Both the position numbers and the translations under genes were made by a program. DNA of 7,712 bases from Actinomycetota bacterium (GTDB lineage Bacteria > Cyanobacteriota > Vampirovibrionia > Obscuribacterales > Obscuribacteraceae), in assembly GCA_903970355.1 (NCBI GenBank), contig CAJCIF010000357.1, positions 1 through 7,712 of the forward strand, read 5' to 3'. The notes beneath the pieces were generated by a model, which saw only the letters and a list, made by a program, of their open reading frames with translations, had not been told where the DNA came from and ran no database searches. Shown here in pieces: positions 1-5,481 of this stretch. Position 1 is the first letter of the stretch, and every line of letters starts with the position of its first letter.

Positions 1-174
1 CGTGGCAATCTTGGTGGCAATTACGGCGCGCTCAAAACAGATGACCGTTCAATTAGACAGCAAGAACAAGCTGACGCCAGTGCCAATGGTGGCTACATAA
101 CTAGAACGCAACAAGGCCAATTGAATCAAGAAGAAAATCAATTGAAACAACAAATCAATCAAGACTTTAAATAA
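1..174 (+). CDS. C-terminal part of a Gln/Asn-rich hydrophilic protein (5' end outside window)
   Basis: The + frame is open from base 1 to a TAA at 172-174 and gives 57 residues. No start belongs to this fragment; the gene begins upstream of the window. The tail is strongly hydrophilic, with 17 of 57 residues Gln or Asn. It begins with Gly-rich sequence (RGNLGGNYGALK) and continues into a likely helical segment containing GGYITRTQQGQLNQEENQL. The pattern 'GG-hydrophobic-T-x2-Q-x2-QLN-x-EEN' resembles a short helical repeat seen in exported or hypothetical proteins of several bacterial groups. That is a resemblance from memory, not a family assignment. A strong terminator hairpin lies 28 bases after the stop, which supports this as a real gene end. 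Function unknown. Confidence 0.6.
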   Translation, partial: RGNLGGNYGALKTDDRSIRQQEQADASANGGYITRTQQGQLNQEENQLKQQINQDFK

Positions 175-202
175 GTCGATTCGGAAAAAAGTTTGACCCG
201 AA

Positions 203-239
203 AAAAACGAAGCATTTCATAGTGAAGTGCTTCGTTTTT
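203..239. terminator. Strong intrinsic terminator hairpin, readable on both strands
   Basis: Bases 203-218 pair with 224-239 around a 5-base loop (ATAGT), giving 16 pairs with one G-T wobble at 215/227. The GC-containing core is CGAAGCA/TGCTTCG. On the + strand the stem ends in TTTTT (235-239). On the - strand the A-run at 201-207 gives a U-run of seven. It lies 28 bases after the stop at 174, so it most likely ends transcription of that gene. It would also stop any - strand transcript reading through the end of the TPR gene and across the YD-like gene. Confidence 0.85.
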
Positions 240-283
240 AATTGGATTGGGCGCCCTGTGGCAATCCTGGTCCAATTGGTCTC

Positions 284-314
284 TTGACGACCCGACTTTG
301 CCATTTTTAGGAAA
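284..314 (+). promoter_or_regulatory. Weak candidate promoter for the YD-like protein gene
   Basis: TTGACG at 284-289 matches the -35 consensus at five of six bases. The best -10 candidate at suitable spacing is TAGGAA (308-313), matching only three of six. Because the preceding gene is closed by a terminator at 203-239, the gene at 351 needs its own promoter somewhere in 240-340, and this is the best site I see there. The low -10 score keeps this tentative. Confidence 0.25.
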
Positions 315-350
315 TAGACTTTTTCAGATAGCTAGAAAGGTCCCCAGGCT

Positions 351-1064
351 ATGGATGACAACATTGCACCGGTGCAATTTGCCCACGAAGGCGCACCAGG
401 ATTCGATAAATCGCCCTTTTACGACACTCGAACTCAGGTTAGCGTGCCTGGTTTTGCAGCCGCCAGAGATAAAGCCCAAAAGGATGCACTTTCCTACGCC
501 CACTCCGATCAGGGATTGGTCGCAACAGGAAAATTGCCGAGTCTAAACTTATTCGTACATACGAAAGAACACCCCAATGCTGAGGGGAAAGTCAGAATAG
601 GAAAGATGCTTGTCGAAACCAAATACGATAAGCAAGGTCGAATTGCCGATTTGAAAGTTGATTGGGGTGATGGTGGAACAGAAGAAGTGAAATTTGTTAA
701 CGGCAAAATGACTTCCGATCATGTTACCGGTCCAATGAATCTTCTCTTTAATTACGACAGTCAAGGTCATGTTACTTCCGAAACGATTGATAACGGGTTC
801 ACTCACAAACAATATGAGATGACCGCCAACGGTACTTTAACTTCTGCCTCACTCAGCAGAAAGGGAGTTACTATTCAATCGCTAATCAACAAGCCCCATG
901 ACCACTCAATTCAGCAAGTTGATATTCTCGGTGATTCTTATAAGTTTCGGTACAATGGCAAACTACACTTTACGTATGGCACTGCCACCATCGGTACTAA
1001 ACAGTATGGCGTGCAACCAGATGGGCAGGGCCAGGGTCTTTTAGTAGATCTGACCTCAGTCTAA
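351..1064 (+). CDS. Hypothetical 237-residue protein with degenerate YD/RHS-like motifs
   Basis: The ATG at 351 is preceded by AAAGG at 336-340, ten bases upstream, a fair ribosome binding site. I see no signal peptide or membrane segment, so the protein is probably cytoplasmic, or exported by a route that leaves no classical signal. Residues 1-65 are Pro/Ala/Gly-containing and look weakly ordered. From about residue 80 the protein turns into beta-type sequence with short motifs like the YD repeat of RHS proteins: YDKQGRIADLK (92-102), YDSQGHVTSET (135-145) and a looser copy at 155-172 (YEMTANGTLTS). Three degenerate copies are far fewer than a true RHS shell, and there is no RHS core or toxin-like C-terminus. 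Its 3' end overlaps the convergent TPR gene by four bases. Monocistronic between a terminator and a convergent gene. Function unknown. Confidence 0.75.
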   Translation: MDDNIAPVQFAHEGAPGFDKSPFYDTRTQVSVPGFAAARDKAQKDALSYAHSDQGLVATGKLPSLNLFVHTKEHPNAEGKVRIGKMLVETKYDKQGRIADLKVDWGDGGTEEVKFVNGKMTSDHVTGPMNLLFNYDSQGHVTSETIDNGFTHKQYEMTANGTLTSASLSRKGVTIQSLINKPHDHSIQQVDILGDSYKFRYNGKLHFTYGTATIGTKQYGVQPDGQGQGLLVDLTSV

Positions 1065-1732
1065 TTTGACATCCGCGATTTGTAATAAGCTCGCACCGCG
1101 TTGATCTGTTTTTGCATGTCGTCTCTCACTGCCTGGATTTGCGGAGCATAATCGTTGCGTACAAGAGTGTTCTGAGTACTCGGATCGTAAACACTTACTG
1201 ATGATTCTCCGCCACTGCGAGCGACAGTAACAGGTTGGCCGTTGCTATTTATTCGATCTTGCATTTCGCTTTCGATCTTTTTGATTTTCGCCATTCCATT
1301 TTGCGTAATTTCTTTTACTCTTTCCTCACATTCAGAATTTAGCCTTTTCGAATTCGGATCGGTTTTTCTTGTGCCGGCAGCAGCTGATGGTGTTGGATTT
1401 AGCAGATACACGTCCCCTGTACCTAGCTTCGCAGCGGCTTGCTGGGCGGATTGCCCATAACTGCCATTGGGATCAGCCCACATTGCTCTTCGATAAGCAC
1501 CTTGTGCTTCCGGGATGCGATTGAGCCTGGCGTAAGAATTGCCTAGATAGTAAGAAGCTCTGGCGTTGCTCGGATTTGTTCTTATCTCTTCTAAAAAACA
1601 GCCGCATGCTCTCTCATACTGGCCGCCTTGATAATATTGCATTCCCTGATCCATGCTGCCTGCCAAAGCCGCTGTTTCCACCAGAAACATCGCTCCAACA
1701 CTCACAATCAGCCAAATTCTTGGAAACAACAC
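1061..1732 (-). CDS. Exported TPR-repeat protein with C-terminal coiled-coil regions
   Basis: I place the start at the GTG at 1732, because GGTGAGG (1741-1747) sits eight bases upstream. The in-frame TTG at 1738 would add only two residues and lies too close to that site. Numbered from the TTG (225 residues), positions 4-26 form a signal peptide: FPR, a hydrophobic core, and a cleavage-like AALA followed by Gly-Ser. Residues about 28-95 hold two TPR units, with YYQGGQYERACGCFLEEI and the consensus-like YYLGNSYARLNRIPEAQGAY. Residues 96-130 are an Ala/Pro/Ser linker. Residues 135-166 and 199-222 are charged and probably form coiled-coil helices. TPR proteins mediate protein-protein contacts, and here the setting would be the periplasm or cell surface. 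The gene is last on its strand before the convergent gene. Partner and role unknown; it may or may not belong with the glycan operon upstream. Confidence 0.8.
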   Translation of the reverse strand: MLFPRIWLIVSVGAMFLVETAALAGSMDQGMQYYQGGQYERACGCFLEEIRTNPSNARASYYLGNSYARLNRIPEAQGAYRRAMWADPNGSYGQSAQQAAAKLGTGDVYLLNPTPSAAAGTRKTDPNSKRLNSECEERVKEITQNGMAKIKKIESEMQDRINSNGQPVTVARSGGESSVSVYDPSTQNTLVRNDYAPQIQAVRDDMQKQINAVRAYYKSRMSN

Positions 1733-1740
1733 GCTCAATA

Positions 1741-1747
1741 CCTCACC
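1741..1747 (-). promoter_or_regulatory. Ribosome binding site that favours the GTG start of the TPR gene
   Basis: Read on the - strand this is GGTGAGG. It ends eight bases before the GTG at 1732-1730 but only two bases before the in-frame TTG at 1738-1736. Normal spacing is about 5-10 bases, so the GTG is the better start. Confidence 0.6.
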
Positions 1748-1780
1748 ATTATGATCTTACAGCGATATGCTCCGTAACAC

Positions 1781-1882
1781 GGATACAATCCCACGCGGGA
1801 TACAATGCTAACCCACACGGATACAATCCCATGCGGGCTACAATGCTAACGGATACATAACCGGCTCGAATACAATGCTAAC
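1781..1882. repeat. Array of six related half-units forming three imperfect tandem repeats
   Basis: GGATACAAT-like nonamers begin at 1781, 1798, 1819, 1836, 1851 and 1868. They alternate between two types. Type A is followed by CCCAYGCG (third copy diverged), and type B by GCTAAC (all three copies exact). The A-to-B spacing is 17 bases in every pair; the B-to-A spacing is 21 and then 15. The first two full copies, 35 bases each (1778-1812 and 1816-1850), differ at only two positions. The A/B junction also makes a small hairpin, CCC-ACGC-GGG, kept as CCC-ATGC-GGG in copy 2. The function is unknown; a dispersed genomic repeat, a multi-site protein binding region, or a decayed mobile element are all possible. 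Confidence 0.85.
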
Positions 1883-1886
1883 GTAG

Positions 1887-1907
1887 GGGCATGGCACTGC
1901 CATGCCC
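1887..1907. repeat. Perfect 10-bp palindrome with a one-base centre (REP/MITE-like)
   Basis: GGGCATGGCA (1887-1896) and TGCCATGCCC (1898-1907) are exact reverse complements around C1897. The arms are GC-rich and could form a stable cruciform or, in RNA, a hairpin whose loop would have to open a few pairs. No T-run follows on either strand, so it is not a classical intrinsic terminator. It directly abuts the repeat array, four bases after the last GCTAAC. REP-type extragenic palindromes protecting the 3' end of an operon transcript are one known role for such sequences; that role here is inference. Confidence 0.7.
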
Positions 1908-1923
1908 ACTTTACAGAAACCAC

Positions 1924-2001
1924 ATGACAATATTAGAACGAGCAAAGCTGCTGCTAAAAGAAGCGGCAGATTTAACTGTCGCTCCTGGCAAAAACACTTG
2001 A
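1924..2001 (+). other. Small + strand reading frame (25 codons), possible gene remnant
   Basis: ATG at 1924 to TGA at 1999-2001 encodes MTILERAKLLLKEAADL followed by TVAPGKNT. The first 17 residues form a convincing amphipathic helix and look more protein-like than random antisense sequence. It overlaps the last 30 bases of the glycosyltransferase gene on the other strand, and no good ribosome binding site precedes it (AGAAA only). It could be a small protein gene, the broken 5' end of a lost gene, or chance. Confidence 0.2.
1948..1969 (-). terminator. Possible weak terminator hairpin after the glycan operon
   Basis: CTGCTGCT (1948-1955) pairs with AGCGGCAG (1962-1969): eight pairs with one wobble, around a 6-base loop. 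It starts two bases after the last stop of the - strand operon. The U-tract that should follow on the - strand is poor (CTTTGCTC), so termination may be inefficient, or the palindrome further downstream may contribute. The same bases also lie in the small + strand reading frame at 1924-2001. Confidence 0.3.
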
Positions 2002-3240
2002 CGCCAGAGAACCGCGCAATTGATCTGGCGACACTCCCAAGAAAGCCGCAAATCTCTCGCGCACAACTTCTTCGGAAAACTCTGATGCGATGGCTTTGCG
2101 TCTGGCTTCCCTATAATTGGCTTGAAATGCCGAATCCAAAACGAACCGATTCAAAGTACTGGAGACAGCTTCCCTATTCAGAGAGTTGCATCCTAGTCCG
2201 ACTTTGTATCGATTGAGAAAATGCTGCGGAGAAGAATTGCTCGGACCATGAAATAAAATCGGGCAACCCGCTGCCAGGTACGTAGAGAATTTATTCGGGA
2301 AACAATGACGTACAGCTTGTTCAAATTTTTGATCGAACCAGTAAGGCAAATATGCCAGATCCGATTTGCCAAGCAGTGACAGCAGTTCATCAACCGGCCA
2401 ATAGCCCAGAAATTCGATGTTAACGGGACCTTTGGTCGGGGACAATTCGAACAATTTACCTATCAATTGCAGTTTGACTGGTCGCGAACCCAACTGCCAC
2501 TTTATGTCGGTCAATGCCTCGATCAAACAGTTAATCTCTTCCTTCGCGTAAAAAGAGCCCGCATAGGAAATTACAAATGGCTCGTGAGCAGATTTGACTC
2601 TAGGAGCCGGTTCTAAGATAGGCTGATCGATTGGATAATTTATGACTACAGATTCTACGCCTAGCATCTTCTTGTAGTCCACCTGCATACCTTCCGATAC
2701 GGCTGCCACCATTTTGGACAACCGTAGGACACGCTCGAATTGCTTTTCGAGAAAGAATGTAGAAATCGGATCCGCCGAATGCTGGTGTGCAAAGCTACGA
2801 ATCGGATCCCAAACCATAGAGAACAATGGAACCTTCAATCGCCTGGCTACTTCTCCAGCCATAAGGATCATGGAAGGCCCAATTAAAATGCACCAGATAG
2901 CTTCGACTCGTTCCGCTTTGCCAAAAGCGACAGCTTCTTCAATAATTGGCTCGAGTTTGCGCCGTAATTTCGGCAATCGAAATGCTGATTGAACCTTGGG
3001 CTCCCAGCCATCTTTGCCATGCGTTTGCCATGCCCACTCAGCCGGCAATGGCGATGCTTTGATTTTTAGCCAGTCCAGATAAGGATCGGCCACCGGAATT
3101 TCATATATCAGACTGGTTGCCGCAAAACAAACAATCTGTGAGGGAGCAAAGAAATGCAAAAACCGTCCAAGAAAAATTTCACCCACAGATCCCGTTCCTG
3201 GTCTGCATGGAGTAAACAGCATAATCTTTGGCATGCTCAT
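1972..3240 (-). CDS. Divergent GT-B glycosyltransferase (GT4-like), last gene of the glycan operon
   Basis: 422 residues. The ATG at 3240 overlaps the upstream stop as ATGA, indicating translational coupling; I see no strong ribosome binding site. The N-terminal half (about 1-215) reads as the acceptor-side Rossmann domain: MPKIMLFTPCRPGTGSVGEIFL, and VAAVSEGMQ at 178-186, the usual inter-domain step of GT4 enzymes. The C-terminal half begins near VISYAGSF (223-230) and continues through LQLIGK (257-262), IEFLGYW (275-281), DLAYLPYWFD (294-303) and FPNKFSTYLAAGCPILF (314-330), matching the fold's donor-binding domain. The EX7E motif is absent: Thr320 occupies the second Glu position. It is related to the preceding gene product (3237-4298), with closely similar segments at the same place. 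The role is probably transfer of a sugar in surface glycan assembly at the cytoplasmic face; donor and acceptor are unknown. The last 15-20 residues lie over an unrelated small frame and may be a replaced tail. Confidence 0.8.
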   Translation of the reverse strand: MSMPKIMLFTPCRPGTGSVGEIFLGRFLHFFAPSQIVCFAATSLIYEIPVADPYLDWLKIKASPLPAEWAWQTHGKDGWEPKVQSAFRLPKLRRKLEPIIEEAVAFGKAERVEAIWCILIGPSMILMAGEVARRLKVPLFSMVWDPIRSFAHQHSADPISTFFLEKQFERVLRLSKMVAAVSEGMQVDYKKMLGVESVVINYPIDQPILEPAPRVKSAHEPFVISYAGSFYAKEEINCLIEALTDIKWQLGSRPVKLQLIGKLFELSPTKGPVNIEFLGYWPVDELLSLLGKSDLAYLPYWFDQKFEQAVRHCFPNKFSTYLAAGCPILFHGPSNSSPQHFLNRYKVGLGCNSLNREAVSSTLNRFVLDSAFQANYREARRKAIASEFSEEVVRERFAAFLGVSPDQLRGSLASSVFARSDS

Positions 3241-4298
3241 ATGGACACCAACAAACTTACACCAGTAAGATCCTCAATTTTAGTGAGCACCACGTTCGAG
3301 TTTAGTTCAACGCATAAAACATTTTTGAGCGCTGAATCATACCTTTCGAGGAATGATTGGTCCGAAATAAGTTGGTGGATCGATGCGAGGATATCCGGCG
3401 TCTCATGAGAATGGCAGTTAATACCAATTGGATTATGTCTGATGAAATCTGCACCGGCTGAAATATAAGGACTTTGCAAGAGCACAGGGCGCCCGCTTTC
3501 GGCATACGTAAACAACTTATCTGGGATGAACAGCCGAACTTCTTCCGCTCTTTGCGCGTCCAGGGGCTGAGGCAAATAAGCGATATCGACGGCACCCATT
3601 TTACTAATTAGATCTGCCTGGCTCAAAAGCCCAAAGTAATGCATTCGGATTGGACCAGCACAACTAGTAAAATTCACATTAGCTAGCTGACCGAATATGG
3701 ACAAGATCACTTCCCGACCGTCCACTCTGAAATTGACGCTTGCCAGAGAATCAATAAGGGTTTGATAAGTGACTCTGCAATTCGCCTGGTTTCCGCAGAA
3801 ACCAATGTTCAGCGTGGAGGCATCAAAACCCTTCGTCGGTTTGGAATGCACTGACGACTGAGCTGTTCCGCGAAATATTGTTGCTTGAACAGCGCTCTTT
3901 GACAGATCTGCCAACAACTCTTCGCTATTTACAAAAACGCTTTGGGCAGCGGATAACACGCTGGTGAAGCGCTTATTCAATCGACTCTTATTTTCGCCGT
4001 CACAACTAACCATCTGATCGGGTGTCTTAAAAACGGAGACCATAACAGGTTTTTTTGCCGACTCTAAAAGTCGTTCAACAGCGATAAGCGAGTCTAAATC
4101 ATCTATAAATGCCCAGACCAAATCAGCCGAAAGATAGTCAGAAGCTTTCAAAGGAGGCCTTCCTTGAGAGCCCGCCGAAACGACAAATTGCACCTGATCA
4201 GCTGGAAGACAGGCAAGCGAACGCCTGATTTTCGCTGCACTGCCGCAACCTGAAAAAGGCTGAACAGACCCGAGCGCTAAGACAGTTACCTTATTCAC
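3237..4298 (-). CDS. Divergent GT-B glycosyltransferase-like protein, related to its downstream neighbour
   Basis: 353 residues from a GTG start at 4298; AAGGA lies 11 bases upstream, slightly far but usable, and the preceding gene ends 20 bases before. The N-terminus (VTVLALGSVQPFSGCGSAAK) fits the opening strand and Gly-rich loop of a GT-B fold. A donor-domain series follows: LNIGFCGNQ (163-171), VILSIFGQL (197-205), MHYFGLLSQADL (219-230), VDIAYLPQPLD (237-247) and IPDKLFTYAESGRPVLL (258-274). The same landmarks occur in the same order in the next gene, notably D-hydrophobic-AYLP and P-D/N-K-x2-TY-x3-G-x-P-hydrophobic. Here too Thr (264) replaces the second Glu of EX7E. Family knowledge supports a sugar transferase; activity is inferred. 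It lies between a nucleotidyltransferase gene and its paralogue in a compact operon, consistent with use of the sugar nucleotide made upstream. Shorter than its neighbour by about 70 residues, mostly in the N-terminal domain. Confidence 0.72.
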   Translation of the reverse strand: MNKVTVLALGSVQPFSGCGSAAKIRRSLACLPADQVQFVVSAGSQGRPPLKASDYLSADLVWAFIDDLDSLIAVERLLESAKKPVMVSVFKTPDQMVSCDGENKSRLNKRFTSVLSAAQSVFVNSEELLADLSKSAVQATIFRGTAQSSVHSKPTKGFDASTLNIGFCGNQANCRVTYQTLIDSLASVNFRVDGREVILSIFGQLANVNFTSCAGPIRMHYFGLLSQADLISKMGAVDIAYLPQPLDAQRAEEVRLFIPDKLFTYAESGRPVLLQSPYISAGADFIRHNPIGINCHSHETPDILASIHQLISDQSFLERYDSALKNVLCVELNSNVVLTKIEDLTGVSLLVSI

Positions 4299-4318
4299 GA
4301 GGCTAGCGTTCCTTACAT

Positions 4319-5461
4319 TTACGACATATGCGGTCCAAAGATCTGCGGCACAATCCTGCCGAAATTTGTGGAGTGATCGTCTGTGGTGGAGAAATCCATG
4401 TCAGGCAAAGCAACTAGATCGGGCTGGGCCGAGAAACGCTTGCGTGCTTCGTTAAGTGCTTCGATAGAACCAATATCGATCCATTCTTCCCGCAAAGGGA
4501 AGACGCAAGTTTTATATTTTTGAACTAACAAAGCTTCGAATAGTGATGGCATGTCAAACGAACCATGATCAGGTATCAAATCGAGCGTATCCGGTTCGAG
4601 CACATAGATGCCCGCGTTCACATAGGAAAGGCGCTTAGGCTTTTCTTTTATGCTAACCAGGTGCTCGCTTTCGGTTTCAACCACTCCGTAAGGAATGGTG
4701 ATTTCGTAGCGAACAACAGACATCGTGCCGTGGGCGCGATATGTTTTATGATATTCAATAAGATGCTTAAATTTTAGACCAACCAGCAAATCGCCGTTCA
4801 TCACCACAAGACTATCCGTCGGGCGCGATTTGAGCAGTCTGAGAGATCCTGCCGTTCCCATCATTTCTTCTTCGTGCAAATATTGGATTTCGGCTCCCCA
4901 CTTTGAGCCGTCGCCAAAATATTCCTTGATCATCTCGGCGCGATAGTTGACGGAGAAAAAGAGTTGACAGAATCCTTGAGCAACCAATCTCTCAATTGTC
5001 CGCTCAAGCAACGGCTTACCGCCTACTTCCAAAAGCGGTTTGGGGCAATCGCAGGTTAACGGACGCAATCTTTTGCCATCGCCACCCAACATCAAAACTA
5101 TCGAATAATTCTCGTTAGGCGAAATAATCTTCTGTAATTCCTTGAGGTCAATTACTCTACCTGCGCAATCTAAAACTACTTCGAGGCCAAAGTCATGAAA
5201 CTGCACCACCGATTTTAGTCCACCAATTAGCCTAAATTCGAGACCTGCTCCCTGCGTTCTAACGACGCTGGATAACGGATCGCAAAAATTGGCTCCTTCA
5301 AGAACTGCTTTTCGCAGCGCAGAATCCGTGAGTAAAGACAAAAATCGCCCGTCGCTATCGATAACTATCGCCAGGCTGCAAGACGTCCGCTCGATAATTT
5401 CAATGGCGCGCAAAAGAGGCGCGCTTTCGACTATCAAACTATCGTTCCAAATTTGATTCAA
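4319..5461 (-). CDS. CBS-domain nucleotidyltransferase (sugar-1-phosphate, PtmE/LegX type)
   Basis: Predicted to join a sugar-1-phosphate to an NTP, giving a nucleotide sugar and pyrophosphate. PtmE of Campylobacter makes GDP-glucosamine in legionaminic acid synthesis, and this protein has the same architecture. I choose the TTG at 5461 (380 residues), with GAGG five bases upstream and family-like alignment; an ATG at 5539 (406 residues) would overlap the dehydratase gene by 58 bases without a ribosome binding site. In 406-numbering, residues about 30-140 are a CBS-type regulatory region (SLAIVIDSDGRFLSLLTDSALR). The catalytic domain starts at IVLMLGGDGKRLRPLT (147-162), followed by CPKPLLEVGGKPLLE (165-179), VVMNGD (245-250), IKEKP (297-301), VNAGIYVL (307-314) and WIDIG (353-357). 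The usual AGG and GTR are LGG and GKR here. A 37-residue tail follows residue 369. It sits directly after the dehydratase gene, as in legionaminic-type clusters. Confidence 0.85.
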   Translation of the reverse strand: MNQIWNDSLIVESAPLLRAIEIIERTSCSLAIVIDSDGRFLSLLTDSALRKAVLEGANFCDPLSSVVRTQGAGLEFRLIGGLKSVVQFHDFGLEVVLDCAGRVIDLKELQKIISPNENYSIVLMLGGDGKRLRPLTCDCPKPLLEVGGKPLLERTIERLVAQGFCQLFFSVNYRAEMIKEYFGDGSKWGAEIQYLHEEEMMGTAGSLRLLKSRPTDSLVVMNGDLLVGLKFKHLIEYHKTYRAHGTMSVVRYEITIPYGVVETESEHLVSIKEKPKRLSYVNAGIYVLEPDTLDLIPDHGSFDMPSLFEALLVQKYKTCVFPLREEWIDIGSIEALNEARKRFSAQPDLVALPDMDFSTTDDHSTNFGRIVPQIFGPHMS

Positions 5462-5466
5462 ATCGA

Positions 5467-5470
5467 CCTC
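5467..5470 (-). promoter_or_regulatory. Ribosome binding site favouring a TTG start of the nucleotidyltransferase gene
   Basis: GAGG on the - strand, five bases before the TTG at 5461-5459. The alternative ATG at 5539 has no purine-rich site upstream and would sit inside the end of the dehydratase gene. With the TTG start the two genes are separated by 20 bases instead of overlapping. Confidence 0.45.
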
Positions 5471-5481
5471 ATTCAATAGGT

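Larger units (their letters stand above)
1733..1971. other. Gene-poor, repeat-rich spacer after the glycan operon
   Basis: About 240 bases separate the stop of the glycosyltransferase gene (1972) from the start of the TPR gene (1732), both on the - strand. Within it are a ribosome binding site (1741-1747), six half-unit repeats (1781-1882), a perfect palindrome (1887-1907), a hairpin just after the operon's last stop (1948-1969), and the first part of a 25-codon + strand frame (1924-2001). Weak -10-like hexamers on the - strand (CATAAT at 1748-1753, TAAGAT at 1754-1759) lie too close to the ribosome binding site to be convincing promoters, so the promoter of the TPR gene is unresolved. Confidence 0.6.

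Noticed and set aside
3..275. Similar phrases TGGCAATCTTGGT and TGGCAATCCTGGT near both sides of the terminator
   Set aside because: The match is 12 of 13 bases and does not extend; one copy is inside coding sequence. Probably chance.
1061..1738. TTG at 1738 as the start of the TPR gene
   Set aside because: The ribosome binding site ends only two bases before it; the GTG six bases later has normal spacing and keeps the entire signal peptide.
1739..1760. CATAAT and TAAGAT as the -10 of the TPR gene
   Set aside because: Both would start transcription within or next to the ribosome binding site at 1741-1747, leaving no usable leader, and no matching -35 is visible.
1778..1882. CRISPR array
   Set aside because: The repeats are unequal, the pieces between half-units are themselves repeated rather than unique spacers, and no cas gene is present.
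1902..2216. A 104-codon + strand frame over the end of the glycosyltransferase gene
   Set aside because: Most of it is antisense to conserved transferase sequence, and it is composed of basic, low-credibility sequence. Only the separate short frame at 1924-2001 looked protein-like.
3302..3595. A 97-codon - strand frame inside the glycosyltransferase at 3237-4298
   Set aside because: It is a different frame of the same strand within a well-supported gene, with no independent ribosome binding site or recognisable product.
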